A stretch of 64,000 bases of DNA, from the NCBI RefSeq assembly GCF_003390395.1, contig NZ_QUOV01000001.1, positions 558,001 through 622,000 on the forward strand, written 5' to 3'. The notes under the pieces are model-generated. The model had not been told where the DNA came from. It made no database searches and worked only from the letters and a program-made list of their open reading frames with translations. This DNA comes from Thalassotalea euphylliae. Lineage in GTDB: Bacteria; Pseudomonadota; Gammaproteobacteria; Enterobacterales; Alteromonadaceae. The translations under genes and the position numbers were made by a program. Shown in pieces: positions 34,041-43,454 of the stretch (positions within the stretch are counted from its first letter, which is position 1; every line of letters begins with the position of its first letter).

Positions 34041-36272
34041 TTGAATCTCGTCGTTTTAGCTCCTTGTTACCTTGCTTTTTTACTGGTTAGCCTCGGCTTT
34101 TTTAGCACTGCCAATGCAACCGATTTTGCTGATTGCCAATCTTGTCATCGTCAGCAATATCAGGATTGGCTCAGTTCAGATCATCGGCAAGCGATGCAGC
34201 CAGCCAACCGTACAACGGTAAAAGGAGATTTTAACAATGCGCATGCAACGCACTATCAGCTGTCCGCACGCTTTTACCGAAAAGACGGCGAATATTGGGC
34301 AAGATTAAGTAAACAAGACCAAGCGCAAGAAAACAGGCAAACAAGTCAGGTTGAGCAGGCGCAGCATTATCAATTTGCCTATACCTTTGGCCATTATCCA
34401 CTGCAGCAATATCTAGTAAAAACCGCTAACGGTAAAATGCAGGTGTTTCCATTTGCATGGGACAGCAGAGCCGCTGAGCAAGGTGGGCAGCGCTGGTTTC
34501 ATATTTACCAAGAAGCTAATACCGAGCAAAGTGCCGAGCAAATTACCGAGCAAGATCGCTTACATTGGTTACAGCCTCTACAAAACTGGAATGGCATGTG
34601 TGCCGACTGTCATTCTGATGGTTTTCAGCGAAATTATAATGCGCAAAAAGATAGTTTTGACAGCAAGTGGCAAGCAGATAATGTTGGCTGCCAATCCTGT
34701 CATGCTGGCTATCAACAAGCACATTCTAAAGTAAATCCGCAAGCGCAAGTTCAATCGAGTGAAAGTGCGAGCAGCAAGGTAGTCGGTAGTTGGCAACGAA
34801 ACCAGCTGCCAACGGCGCAATGGCAAGGCACGGCAAGGAAGGAAAGCGCTATGTGGAATTGCTTTGCTTGTCATTCACTGCGTACCCCACTAACCGATGG
34901 TTTTAGCCCTAACGAGCACTTTCTCAACCAATTTTCCCCCAGTTTATTAAATGCTCCGCTTTATCACGCCGATGGCCAAATTAAAGAAGAAGTTTATGTG
35001 ATGGGATCATTTTTACAGAGCAAAATGTATCGCAAAGGGGTGCAATGTGTGGATTGTCATAACCCGCATTCCGGCAAAGTGAAAATTGACGGTAACGGCC
35101 TTTGCCTGCAATGTCACTCACCACAAGTGTTTAATGATAAAACGCATCATGGCCACAGCGACAATTCACAAGGGGCGCAATGTGTGAATTGTCATATGCC
35201 AACGACCACGTATATGGGGGTTGATGCCCGTCGTGATCATAGTTTTAAAGTGCCTAACCCTAAGCTTGCCAAACAGTTTGATACGCCACTTGCTTGTTTA
35301 ACCTGTCATCCAAAACAGAATGCTGACTGGGCACAGATGAACATAGCAAGCTGGCAAGCAGACTCAGTAAAAAGCTCCCAACAAGCGGCTAAACATCAGC
35401 TTGCCTTTGATTATGCCAGTTTTATCGCTGGCAAAGCGTCTCATCCAGAGCGGCTAGCGCGCATGCTAGATGATCCGCAATTACCGGATATTCAAAAAGC
35501 GAGTTTACTGGCGCAAGTTCCGTATTTAACGCAGTCATTACCCGGCAATTGGTTGGCGAGATATTTACAGTACGAGTCGCCATTAATTCGCATGGCAGCA
35601 GCAAACCTTGGTTCCCTATTATCCTCGCCAGATAAACAGCGCTATATGCTGCCGATGTTAGCCGATCAATTTAAGGCAGTGCGTATTGCTGCGCTATCCA
35701 GTTTGTTGGGAACTCATATTCCGGCAGCTTTTGCTAAGCAATATGCGCAAGTCTTTAATGAGCTCAGCACAGCACAGGCACAAGTGGCATGGCGTGGGGA
35801 AGGGCGTGTTAATATTGCTCAGCGCCAGTTAGCAGTGGGGCAGACCGAACAAGCAATCAATCAGTTAACACAAGCCATCGCAATCGATCCTTATTTCGAA
35901 GCCAGCTATATCAATTTGGCGGATATTTATCGCAATATCACTAAGGTAAATGAGGAAGTTGAAACCTATCAGCAAGGTTTAGCTGTGCTGCCAAAATCCG
36001 CGACGTTACACTACGCCATGGCATTGTCTTGGGTACGCCAGCAGCAATATCGTCAGGCGTTAACCAGTTTGGCACAAGCAACGCAGTTGGCACCGAATGA
36101 AGATCAGTATCATTACACTTATGCGTTGGCGCTAGAAAAAGTAGCAGGTAGGCCTGAGGCATTAAGCTATGTGCAGCAGGCATTGGTGAGCTTGCCACAA
36201 TCGGTACTGCTAAGAAATCTTGAGCAGTACTTTATGTCGACTACCGATGCCAGTACTGATAATCAAGGGTGA
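34041..36272 (+). CDS. Octaheme c-type cytochrome with C-terminal HEAT/TPR repeats
   Basis: 743 residues with a signal peptide ending STANA (about 27). Eight CxxCH haem sites follow: CQSCH, CADCH, CQSCH, CFACH, CVDCH, CLQCH, CVNCH and CLTCH, between about residues 32 and 420. After these come an alpha-helical HEAT-like stretch (about 450-570; LLAQVPYLTQSLPGNWLARYLQYESPLIRMAAANLG) and TPRs (about 590-735; AINQLTQAIAIDPYFEASYINLADIY, ALTSLAQATQLAPNEDQYHYTYALALEK). It is a periplasmic electron-transfer or oxidoreductase protein of the cytochrome c554-like group; the reaction is unknown. The start is TTG at 34041, directly before the hydrophobic signal. No ATG fits better. Confidence 0.87.
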   Translation: MNLVVLAPCYLAFLLVSLGFFSTANATDFADCQSCHRQQYQDWLSSDHRQAMQPANRTTVKGDFNNAHATHYQLSARFYRKDGEYWARLSKQDQAQENRQTSQVEQAQHYQFAYTFGHYPLQQYLVKTANGKMQVFPFAWDSRAAEQGGQRWFHIYQEANTEQSAEQITEQDRLHWLQPLQNWNGMCADCHSDGFQRNYNAQKDSFDSKWQADNVGCQSCHAGYQQAHSKVNPQAQVQSSESASSKVVGSWQRNQLPTAQWQGTARKESAMWNCFACHSLRTPLTDGFSPNEHFLNQFSPSLLNAPLYHADGQIKEEVYVMGSFLQSKMYRKGVQCVDCHNPHSGKVKIDGNGLCLQCHSPQVFNDKTHHGHSDNSQGAQCVNCHMPTTTYMGVDARRDHSFKVPNPKLAKQFDTPLACLTCHPKQNADWAQMNIASWQADSVKSSQQAAKHQLAFDYASFIAGKASHPERLARMLDDPQLPDIQKASLLAQVPYLTQSLPGNWLARYLQYESPLIRMAAANLGSLLSSPDKQRYMLPMLADQFKAVRIAALSSLLGTHIPAAFAKQYAQVFNELSTAQAQVAWRGEGRVNIAQRQLAVGQTEQAINQLTQAIAIDPYFEASYINLADIYRNITKVNEEVETYQQGLAVLPKSATLHYAMALSWVRQQQYRQALTSLAQATQLAPNEDQYHYTYALALEKVAGRPEALSYVQQALVSLPQSVLLRNLEQYFMSTTDASTDNQG

Positions 36273-36344
36273 TATCAGGTATTAACATCGGCAATCGAAT
36301 TTAGCCTTAAATTAGCCTTAGAGGCTAGCTGAAAAGTGCAGCGC

Positions 36345-37562
36345 TTATGCAGGCTCTGTTTGTGACAGGGTAGGTGCGCCGTAAACTAGTTGGCCATCAA
36401 TTATGGTTGCTTGCACATCATAATTGTCGTCAACAATGGCAAAACAGGCGCGTTTACCTACTTTAATGCTGCCTAACTGATCGTCAATGCCAAGAAACTC
36501 TGCAGGTCGCAAGCTGGCAGTATGCACGGCATCAAGCGCTGGAATATTCGCAAGCTTGATCAAATTAGCGACTGCTTGCTCTAAAGTTAAGGTACTGCCG
36601 GCAAGTGAACCTGTGTCTGTGCGAGCAATGCCTTCATTGACGAATACATCCAGCATACCAAGGCGATATTGACCATCGTTAAGCCCACCAGCAACAATAC
36701 AATCACTGATCAAGCCCATTTTCTCGGCGCCTTTTAAGCGATAAATCAATTGCAAAATCGCAGGGTGCAGATGAATACCATCGGCGATAACTTCGACATA
36801 AGCGTCCTGCTCAAGTAATACCGCACCAGCGCAACCGGGGTCTCTATGATGAATACCTTTCATGCCATTAAACACATGTACCCCACCACAGGCACCCGCA
36901 TGCAAGGCATTGCAGGTTTGCTGATAGTTAGCGGAGGTATGGCCGAGCATAGCGCGAATACCTTTGCTTTTTAGATAAGGAATAATAATTTCGGAATTTT
37001 CTAATTCTGGTGCCAAGGCAACAACTTTAAGTGAGCCTTGCGCAGCGTCGATGATGGCATCAATATTGTCTTTGGTAAGCGGCAAAAAGTATTGCTCGTC
37101 GTGGGCACCTTTATGATCTTTGGTAAAGAACAAACCTTCGTTGTAGGCTCCTAACACTTGTGCACCGCTGGGCTGTTGGTGATAAGCCTCGCCAACACAA
37201 CGAAATGCGTCGAGCGTATTTTGCCATGTCGAGGTCACAGTGGTACCTAAAAATCCGACTACACCGTGTTTGGCTAGTGAGCGTGAAATAGTCTCAATTG
37301 ACTCGCGTTTAGCATCCATAATGTCACAACCTTCACGGCCGTGAATATGAAGATCAAGAAAGCCGGGCAAGACACTATTATCACCTAAATCGAGTACCGG
37401 TAAATCTGCGCTTGGGCGTTGCTCGATGGCGGCGATTTGCCCTTGCTCGATTAACACATAGGCTTGTTCAAGTACTTGCTGCTCAGTAAAAATTTGCTTA
37501 GCAGTAAGGTAGTAGCGAGCCGGTAGTGGCTGATTTTTTTGTGTATCTAGCGGTAAGTTCAC
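36345..37562 (-). CDS. agaA: N-acetylgalactosamine-6-phosphate deacetylase (NagA/AgaA family)
   Basis: 405-residue amidohydrolase. Metal and active-site motifs: LDLHIHGREGCD (HxH), GAYNEGLFFTKDHKGAH (metal Glu), AMLGHTSANYQQT, GGVHVFNGMKGIHHRDPG and SDCIVAGGLNDGQYRLG (catalytic Asp). It removes the acetyl group from an N-acetylhexosamine 6-phosphate in the cytoplasm. Sequence alone does not separate GlcNAc-6-P from GalNAc-6-P deacetylases, but it is the last gene of the agaZ-agaS-agaK-agaA operon, which favours GalNAc-6-P. The start is GTG at 37562, overlapping the agaK stop by four bases (GTGA), indicating translational coupling. Confidence 0.87.
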   Translation of the reverse strand: MNLPLDTQKNQPLPARYYLTAKQIFTEQQVLEQAYVLIEQGQIAAIEQRPSADLPVLDLGDNSVLPGFLDLHIHGREGCDIMDAKRESIETISRSLAKHGVVGFLGTTVTSTWQNTLDAFRCVGEAYHQQPSGAQVLGAYNEGLFFTKDHKGAHDEQYFLPLTKDNIDAIIDAAQGSLKVVALAPELENSEIIIPYLKSKGIRAMLGHTSANYQQTCNALHAGACGGVHVFNGMKGIHHRDPGCAGAVLLEQDAYVEVIADGIHLHPAILQLIYRLKGAEKMGLISDCIVAGGLNDGQYRLGMLDVFVNEGIARTDTGSLAGSTLTLEQAVANLIKLANIPALDAVHTASLRPAEFLGIDDQLGSIKVGKRACFAIVDDNYDVQATIIDGQLVYGAPTLSQTEPA

Positions 37563-38554
37563 AAACGCTCTCCATTTACGTCATTTTTAGCTAGTTGTGT
37601 TCCTAGAATTGCGGCGCCGCGCACACCACTGGAATCACCGAATTTTGCCGCTTGAACTGGTGGCACTTCAACACCGGCAAACAGATGTTTGGCAATAGCC
37701 GTTGGAAGTGCGTCAATAATCGCGGTAATTTTTGATAAGCCACCACCAACAACGATAACATCTGGATCATAACTTAACACAAGACCTGCAAAGGCTGCGC
37801 CGAGTAGATCCATATAACAGTCAAAGGTTTTTTGGGCGACGGCGTCACCCGCTTTAAGCTGTTCGACAAAGACTTTAGTATCAGCCTTGTCGGCACCAAA
37901 GTACTGGTAAAGCTTAGCTAAACCTGGGCCGGCAATATAAGTTTCGTAGCAGCCTTGGAGGCCACAACCACAGGCGTAGATCGGTAATTGATATTGATTA
38001 ATCACACTGGCTGAGGCGGCAATATGGCCATATTCACCAATAATATTTTGGCGACTTTTAGCCAGTTGGCCATTGATACAGAATCCGCCCGCAGCACCCG
38101 TACCGATTATGGCGCCGTAAACATTCATTTTGCCATCGCCCGCGCCACCATTGGCTTCAGATAATGCAAATAAGTGGCAATCATTAGCGATGTGTAGTGG
38201 TTGCGCCAACGCTTGCTGTAAGTCTTGCGCAAGTTGTTGGCCTGTTGCACAAGGAATGTTGGCGGATTTTACCCTTCCTTGTGAATCGATAATGCCCGGC
38301 ATACCGATGCCAATAGCGTTAGTGGCACCAAATTTTTGCTCAGCTTGCTGCACTAGGCTAGTGACGGTGGCAATAAATGCTTGGTAGTTATCTGTTGGGG
38401 TTGGTGTGCGCCAGCTGTCGACTAAATTCAACTGGTTATCGAATACGGCAATTTCTATTTTTGTGCCACCAATATCTAGCCCGTAGCAGTATTGTGCTGA
38501 GCTGGATTGTGATCTGGCTGCCGCATTGACAGCTGCATTAACTGCAGACTTCAT
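37559..38554 (-). CDS. agaK: ROK-family N-acetylgalactosamine kinase
   Basis: 331 residues with the ROK ATP motif GLDIGGTKIEIAVFD (about 25-39), GIGMPGIID, the catalytic Asp in HIANDCHLFALSEANGG, GAIIGTGAAGGFCINGQL, the sugar-contact EYGHIA, and the zinc-binding YACGCGLQGCYETYIAG. ROK kinases phosphorylate hexoses or N-acetylhexosamines at O6. In this operon GalNAc is the expected substrate, giving GalNAc-6-P for AgaA. The first 20 residues are Ala/Ser-rich. The ATG lies 3 bases after the agaS stop. GlcNAc kinase is the alternative. Confidence 0.85.
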   Translation of the reverse strand: MKSAVNAAVNAAARSQSSSAQYCYGLDIGGTKIEIAVFDNQLNLVDSWRTPTPTDNYQAFIATVTSLVQQAEQKFGATNAIGIGMPGIIDSQGRVKSANIPCATGQQLAQDLQQALAQPLHIANDCHLFALSEANGGAGDGKMNVYGAIIGTGAAGGFCINGQLAKSRQNIIGEYGHIAASASVINQYQLPIYACGCGLQGCYETYIAGPGLAKLYQYFGADKADTKVFVEQLKAGDAVAQKTFDCYMDLLGAAFAGLVLSYDPDVIVVGGGLSKITAIIDALPTAIAKHLFAGVEVPPVQAAKFGDSSGVRGAAILGTQLAKNDVNGERL

Positions 38555-38557
38555 GGC

Positions 38558-39679
38558 TTACTGCTCTAACGAATAAATGGTTACCCCTTGCACCACGCGG
38601 TTTACTTCACCGGTTGGGCAAGGGTTATCTGGCGTTAGTTTAGCATTAATTGATTTGAAAAAGGCCAGTATCTGGCAATAGAAAATATAAGGTAAACCAG
38701 CCCATACATCCTGCAATTTGTCATTGCTGCCAAAGCTGGTGTTGTCCAGTGCGGTAATGGCTAAGGCTTGATCGTCGCGAATCAGTTCGGCCAATAAATC
38801 TTCATCGTATTGCTGGGTATAAGCATCACTTGAAGTGAGTAAGATCACTTCGGTGGTTGCGTCCATTAACGATTTGGGTCCGTGACGAAAGCCCATTGGG
38901 CTCTCACAATAACTTAGGGTTTGACCTGCCGTCAGTTCTAAACACTTTAATGCGGCTTCACGGGCAATCCCCTGTAAGCCACCTGAGCCGAGGAAGACTA
39001 AGCGTTGACATGAACGCTCGGCGACTTGCTTCAAATTGCTAATGCCCTGCGCTAGTAAGGTTTCGCTCCATTTTGCCGCGGCTTCCAACTGTAATTGATC
39101 GGGTGTGAAAATCGCTAAGGTACTGACCAACATAGAAGTAAAGCTGCTGGTCATGGCAAAACTTTGATCTAAGGTGCCTGCTGGCATCAACAGCGAAAAC
39201 GCATTAGCATTTTGCTCGGCATTTACCGCTAATGCGCCTTCTGGGTTACAGGTGAGTACCAAGTGATAACATTGGTCGACCACTTGATTAGCAAGCTCTA
39301 TCGCGGCAACGCTTTCTGGGCTATTGCCAGAGCGGCCATAAGAGATCACTAACGTGGGGGCCTGCTTAAGTAAATACTGAGTAGGGCAGGCAACCAAATC
39401 TGTGGTGCTGATCGCCTCAAATAGATGGCCGGTATGCTGCGTTAAGTGCGGTGCTATGCTATCACCAACATAAGCTGAAGTGCCTGCACCGGTTAGAATA
39501 ATGCGCAGTTTCGGCTGGGCTAATATCGGCTCTAACCAGTTATTTAATTGCTTGCGCTGAACGTTGACATTGGCTGCTGCTTGACGCCAAATTGCTGGCT
39601 GTTGCTCAATTTCTCTTGCTGTCCAATAACCATTGTTGGCTTTAAGAAATTCTTCACTGTAGGTTAAGTAAGTGCTCAT
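38558..39679 (-). CDS. agaS: Galactosamine-6-phosphate deaminase/isomerase AgaS
   Basis: 373-residue protein with two SIS domains (about 45-190 and 220-370). Motifs: RIILTGAGTSAYVGDSIAPHL, VISYGRSGNSPESVAAIELA, FAMTSSFTSML, RLVFLGSGGLQGIAREAALKCLELTAG and ESPMGFRHGPKS. AgaS converts galactosamine-6-P to tagatose-6-P and ammonia. The frame is open to 39751, but AGGAAAG lies five bases before the ATG at 39679 and the family N-terminus (YLTYSEEFL) starts there, so I use it. It sits 43 bases after the agaZ stop. Confidence 0.93.
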   Translation of the reverse strand: MSTYLTYSEEFLKANNGYWTAREIEQQPAIWRQAAANVNVQRKQLNNWLEPILAQPKLRIILTGAGTSAYVGDSIAPHLTQHTGHLFEAISTTDLVACPTQYLLKQAPTLVISYGRSGNSPESVAAIELANQVVDQCYHLVLTCNPEGALAVNAEQNANAFSLLMPAGTLDQSFAMTSSFTSMLVSTLAIFTPDQLQLEAAAKWSETLLAQGISNLKQVAERSCQRLVFLGSGGLQGIAREAALKCLELTAGQTLSYCESPMGFRHGPKSLMDATTEVILLTSSDAYTQQYDEDLLAELIRDDQALAITALDNTSFGSNDKLQDVWAGLPYIFYCQILAFFKSINAKLTPDNPCPTGEVNRVVQGVTIYSLEQ

Positions 39680-39722
39680 TGGCTTTCCTAAATTTAATTC
39701 GTTGGTACTTTTTCGTCTGCGA

Positions 39723-41012
39723 TTAGCTGGCAACTTGGCCATAACAGGCATTGGCGTAGCTATTGGTTACTTGCTTGATTTTTGCTTTGATTAAAGCATG
39801 AGGCTCAGCACTTAATTGACCATTGCGAATTGCGCGGTATTGCTCTGGTAGAAACTGGCTGATCAACGGCAGTGGAATATCGATTTTCGCTAAGTTGCTC
39901 AGCAAGGTTTCGGTTGCCGCTTGAATGCGCTCGTTAGGCCAATAGTAGCGAATGCGATCGCTGTAACTATAGCGACGATATAACTCTCCTTTACTCGCCG
40001 GCACAGGGTAAAAACGTTGCCAGTTGGCGGGCATTTCTTGCATTTCCTGCTCGCAAATATCACGAAGATAAGAGCGCTGCTCGTTAGCAATAAGTTGTTC
40101 TTCAATATAACTAAGTGCAAATAAGGCTTCGCGCAGCGCAAAAGTTAATTGCGGACCTACTTTTAGAATAGCGAAGTGATCTTTTACCAGATCGATATAG
40201 GCCTGATCGTTTTGATAGTCAGTAGAGTGCGCTTCATAGACGACTTGCGGCAACTCTTGCACGCAGGCTTTAAGTGCCTGTGCTTTATCGGATTGATAGT
40301 CAATTAAGCTGGTGTGATCAAACTCAACCCCCGGCTGCACCACTAAGCCGACAACACGTTGCCACGCTTGGCTAAGCCCCGCTTGTTCAAATGCTTGCTG
40401 ATGTAGCTGATAGGTTTGTTTAACGCGACTTACTGGAGTTAGCGCTAACTCATCAATTTCTTCAGTGGCACCACCTGGCGGCGGTACTTCCGTGCCAACA
40501 ATATAGACTAAATCTGCGTCGCCAAACGCTTTGATTGCGGTTTGCTCAGCAATTTCACAAAGGCGGGCGGCGCGAATCGCTACCGTTTCATCTGGCAAAC
40601 AGCTGGGATCATCTACGCACGGCATACTGGTGTCTAAGTGAATTTTCTTAAAGCCAGCAGCGACATAGCTGGCAATTAATGCATCTGCTTTGTCCATCGC
40701 CTGTTCGGCGGGTTCATTTACCCAACAAACAGGGCCAAGATGATCGCCACCTAAAACTAATTGCTCACGTGGGTAATCAAGCTTATCGGCAATAGCACCA
40801 ACAAATGCCATAAAATCAGCAGGCAACATACCAGTGTAACCGCCAAATTGATTTACCTGATTAGCGGTTGCTTCAATTAGCAGCGGTGTATTGTCTTGCT
40901 TGGCTTGTTCGATTGCAGCTTCAATGACCATAGGGTGGGCAGAGCATACAGAGTAAATACCGCAGGCTTGGCCATTGCGGTTAGCGGAAACTATATCGCG
41001 GATATCAGGCAT
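39723..41012 (-). CDS. agaZ: AgaZ/KbaZ/GatZ family protein (tagatose-bisphosphate aldolase partner or tagatose-6-P kinase)
   Basis: 429 residues of the GatZ/KbaZ family: GIYSVCSAHPMVIEAA, LLIEATANQVNQFGGYTGM, LVLGGDHLGP, KKIHLDTSMPC, YIVGTEVPPPGGATEE, VYEAHSTDYQ and HFAILKVGPQLTFALREALFAL. Members were first described as non-catalytic subunits of class II tagatose-1,6-bisphosphate aldolase; in GalNAc pathways of related marine bacteria AgaZ has been proposed as the tagatose-6-P kinase. No catalytic aldolase (AgaY/KbaY) or separate kinase gene is in the window. It is the first gene of the operon, divergent from the permease gene across the AgaR-type sites. Confidence 0.93.
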   Translation of the reverse strand: MPDIRDIVSANRNGQACGIYSVCSAHPMVIEAAIEQAKQDNTPLLIEATANQVNQFGGYTGMLPADFMAFVGAIADKLDYPREQLVLGGDHLGPVCWVNEPAEQAMDKADALIASYVAAGFKKIHLDTSMPCVDDPSCLPDETVAIRAARLCEIAEQTAIKAFGDADLVYIVGTEVPPPGGATEEIDELALTPVSRVKQTYQLHQQAFEQAGLSQAWQRVVGLVVQPGVEFDHTSLIDYQSDKAQALKACVQELPQVVYEAHSTDYQNDQAYIDLVKDHFAILKVGPQLTFALREALFALSYIEEQLIANEQRSYLRDICEQEMQEMPANWQRFYPVPASKGELYRRYSYSDRIRYYWPNERIQAATETLLSNLAKIDIPLPLISQFLPEQYRAIRNGQLSAEPHALIKAKIKQVTNSYANACYGQVAS

Positions 41013-41075
41013 CTTTTTTCTCGATTGGCAGTGAGTGTTGATTACATTTTGATCTTATCTTAACAGTGGAAATGA

Positions 41076-41096
41076 AACTTTCAATATCTTTCATTT
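41076..41096 (+). promoter_or_regulatory. Candidate AgaR operator 1 (CTTTC direct repeat)
   Basis: AACTTTCA is followed ten bases later by a second CTTTCA with flanking T. AgaR-type DeoR regulators bind direct repeats built on TTTC/CTTTC. A further CTTTC occurs at 41107. The site is 64 bases upstream of the agaZ start and matches operator 2 on the opposite strand. Confidence 0.6.
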
Positions 41097-41216
41097 GGTT
41101 TTTTTACTTTCTTAATGTTTCCTTGATAAGTATCTATAGGTGCTTTAGCAGCATAAATGACAAGTGAAAGGAATTTTTAATGGATGCTTGCAATTATTTC
41201 GAGATGTGAATACAGT

Positions 41217-41237
41217 TTATGAAAGCAAATGAAAGTT
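41217..41237 (-). promoter_or_regulatory. Candidate AgaR operator 2 (CTTTC direct repeat)
   Basis: On the minus strand it reads AACTTTCA, then CTTTCA ten bases after the first, then TAA: the same 10-base-period pair as operator 1, in opposite orientation. It is about 74 bases before the permease ATG. The two sites, some 140 bases apart, are well placed for regulating both directions or for looping. Confidence 0.6.
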
Positions 41238-41310
41238 AGCTGTTCATTATTGTTCAATAACATCTGCTAATGAACGATTGTTAATAAATGGAAGAAGGGA
41301 GACGAAAATA

Positions 41311-42639
41311 ATGCCAACAAAAGTGTCTAACGCCTTACCGATCGCCATCATTGGCGGGTTGTTTTTTATATTTGGTTTTGTGACTTGGTTAAATGGCTCG
41401 TTAATTCCTTTCTTGCAAATCGCCTGTGAATTAAATCATATGGAAGCCTACTTGGTGACCATGGCCTTCTATATTGCCTATACCGTGTTTGCCTTACCCA
41501 TGGCGGCTATTCTAAAACGCACTGGCTATAAAAATGGCATGATGCTGGGATTATTATTAATGGCGGTCGGCGCGCTTATTTTTATTCCCGCAGCAGAGTT
41601 TCGCACTTACAGTATCTTCTTAGTTGCCCTATTTGTGCTGGCTTCTGGCTTAACCATTTTGCAAACCGCAGCTAACCCCTACATTGTTTTATTGGGTGAT
41701 AAAGACAAAGCGGCGATGCGCATCAGTATTATGGGCTTTCTCAATAAAGGCGCAGGCTTTCTAGCACCACTGGTATTCACGGCACTAGTACTTAGCGATA
41801 TGTCACAATTTAGTGAAGCTTATTTAGCCACTTTAAGCCCCGAGGCGAAAGCGCAAGCATTGTCTGAGTTATCGTCACGCCTAGTCACGCCCTACATTAT
41901 TATGGCGATTGTCTTGTCAGCATTGGCAGCTTTGATCAAGTTTTCGCCGTTACCTGAACTAGAAGCAGAAAGTGATAACGATGATGAAGCACAGGATAGC
42001 TGGGCGATTCTGGGCCATCCAAAACTGATTTTTGGCGTCTTCGCGCTATTTTTCTATGTCGGTGTTGAAGTGGTTGCTGGTGACACCATTGGCTTGTTTG
42101 GTAAAGAAATGGGCGTAGCGAATTTTGGCCAACTGACCGCCTATACTATGGCCTTTATGATGCTAGGCTATGTGCTGGGGATGATTTGTATCCCGCGCGT
42201 GATTTCGCAGGAAAATGCCTTGGTGGCTTCCGCGCTACTTGGTTTAGTGTTAACGACTTTGCTATTAAGTGCTGACACAACCAGCTATAGCGTATGGAAC
42301 AGCTTATTGGCGTGGACGGGAATAACGGCATTGCCTAATGTCGTGCTTTATGTGGCGGCACTTGGCTTAGCCAATGCTTTAGTTTGGCCAGCGATTTGGC
42401 CAATGGCGCTCGATGGCTTAGGTAAACTGACGAGCATAGGTTCGGCGCTATTGATTATGAGTATATCGGGTGGTGCGATTATGCCGATGGTGTATGGCGC
42501 TTTGGTGGAGTCGAGTGGTAACTCACAAAGCTCCTATTGGATCATGTTACCTTGTTATCTGGTGATCCTCTGGTATGCGGTTTATGGTCATAAAATTGCG
42601 CGTTGGTCAAAATCAAAAGCAATTGCAAAACATGTATAA
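41311..42639 (+). CDS. agaP: FucP/NagP-type MFS sugar permease, probable N-acetylgalactosamine transporter
   Basis: 442-residue MFS protein of the fucose/glucose-galactose:H+ symporter group with 12 membrane helices. Family features: GGLFFIFGFVTWLNGSLIPFLQIACEL in helix 1, FYIAYTVFALPMAAILKRTGYKNGMMLGL, QTAANPYIVLLG in helix 4, and MGFLNKGAGFLAPLVF. It probably imports N-acetylgalactosamine. The frame is open from 41278, but AAGGGAGA precedes the ATG at 41311, and the protein then begins MPTKVSNALPIAIIGG as in relatives. It is divergent from agaZ and 32 bases upstream of agaR. The symbol follows the GalNAc permease naming of related bacteria and is inferred from context. Confidence 0.85.
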   Translation: MPTKVSNALPIAIIGGLFFIFGFVTWLNGSLIPFLQIACELNHMEAYLVTMAFYIAYTVFALPMAAILKRTGYKNGMMLGLLLMAVGALIFIPAAEFRTYSIFLVALFVLASGLTILQTAANPYIVLLGDKDKAAMRISIMGFLNKGAGFLAPLVFTALVLSDMSQFSEAYLATLSPEAKAQALSELSSRLVTPYIIMAIVLSALAALIKFSPLPELEAESDNDDEAQDSWAILGHPKLIFGVFALFFYVGVEVVAGDTIGLFGKEMGVANFGQLTAYTMAFMMLGYVLGMICIPRVISQENALVASALLGLVLTTLLLSADTTSYSVWNSLLAWTGITALPNVVLYVAALGLANALVWPAIWPMALDGLGKLTSIGSALLIMSISGGAIMPMVYGALVESSGNSQSSYWIMLPCYLVILWYAVYGHKIARWSKSKAIAKHV

Positions 42640-42671
42640 TCGTCGCCAGTTAGCAATATCTGAGAGCTGTA

Positions 42672-43454
42672 ATGTCAACTCTAGAACGTAGACAAAGTAT
42701 TTTAAGCCTGCTGCAAACAGATGGCCGAGTCGAAGTACCGGCCTTAGCTGCGCAATTTGCGGTGTCGACTGTTACCATTCGCACCGATCTCAATTATTTG
42801 GATAAGAAAGGGCTATTGGTGCGTTCGCACGGCGGTGCTGTGGCCAGTGAGCGGATCACTAAAGCACTTTCACAAGAATTATCAATTGGTGAGAAAAAGC
42901 AGCAAAACCATGCCATTAAAGAGGCCATTGGGGAGCGTGCTGCGCAGTTTGTTGAACATGGTGATAACTTGATAATTGATTCCGGTACCACCACTTTGGA
43001 AGTCGCCAAGGCACTATTTGCCAAGGAAAACTTAGTGGTGATGACCAATGGCCTCAATATTGCCTCTGAGTTAGCTAAGCATCCGTCGTCAGAAGTGATG
43101 GTAACGGGCGGGCAACTTAGAAAGAAATCTCTGTCGTTTTATGGTCGTCAAGCGGAAGCCAGCTTAAGCAGTTATCGCTTTAATAAGTTATTTCTCGGTG
43201 TTGATGGCTTTGATGTCGCGACTGGCATTACCACGCATTTTGAACCAGAAGCCCACTTAAATCGCGTGATGTGCCAAGCCAATGTGGAAATTATTGCGGT
43301 TGCTGACTCCTCTAAGTTTAGTAAGCAAGGGCTACATATTATTTGTGATGTCGCTGATATTGATGTGTTAATTACCGATAGCAAGTTATCACAAGCGCAT
43401 CAGCAAGCATTGATTGATGCTGGTATTCGACTTGAATTAGTGGAAGCCGACTAA
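42672..43454 (+). CDS. agaR: DeoR-family repressor AgaR
   Basis: 260 residues. The N-terminal HTH (1-57) is ERRQSILSLLQTDGRVEVPALAAQFAVSTVTIRTDLNYLDKKGLLVRSHGGA, the DeoR signature. The effector domain (about 75-250) contains NLIIDSGTTTLEVAKAL, VMTNGLNIASELAKH, VTGGQLRKKSLSFYG, KLFLGVDGFD and VAVADSSKF-type motifs typical of AgaR/GatR, which bind sugar phosphates. It probably represses the agaZ operon and the permease gene from the CTTTC sites. It lies 32 bases after the permease gene on the same strand. Confidence 0.9.
   Translation: MSTLERRQSILSLLQTDGRVEVPALAAQFAVSTVTIRTDLNYLDKKGLLVRSHGGAVASERITKALSQELSIGEKKQQNHAIKEAIGERAAQFVEHGDNLIIDSGTTTLEVAKALFAKENLVVMTNGLNIASELAKHPSSEVMVTGGQLRKKSLSFYGRQAEASLSSYRFNKLFLGVDGFDVATGITTHFEPEAHLNRVMCQANVEIIAVADSSKFSKQGLHIICDVADIDVLITDSKLSQAHQQALIDAGIRLELVEAD

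Noticed and set aside
36345..38554. N-acetylglucosamine (nag) pathway
   Set aside because: The deacetylase and kinase fit GlcNAc too, but AgaS, AgaZ, AgaR and the CTTTC operators point to GalNAc.
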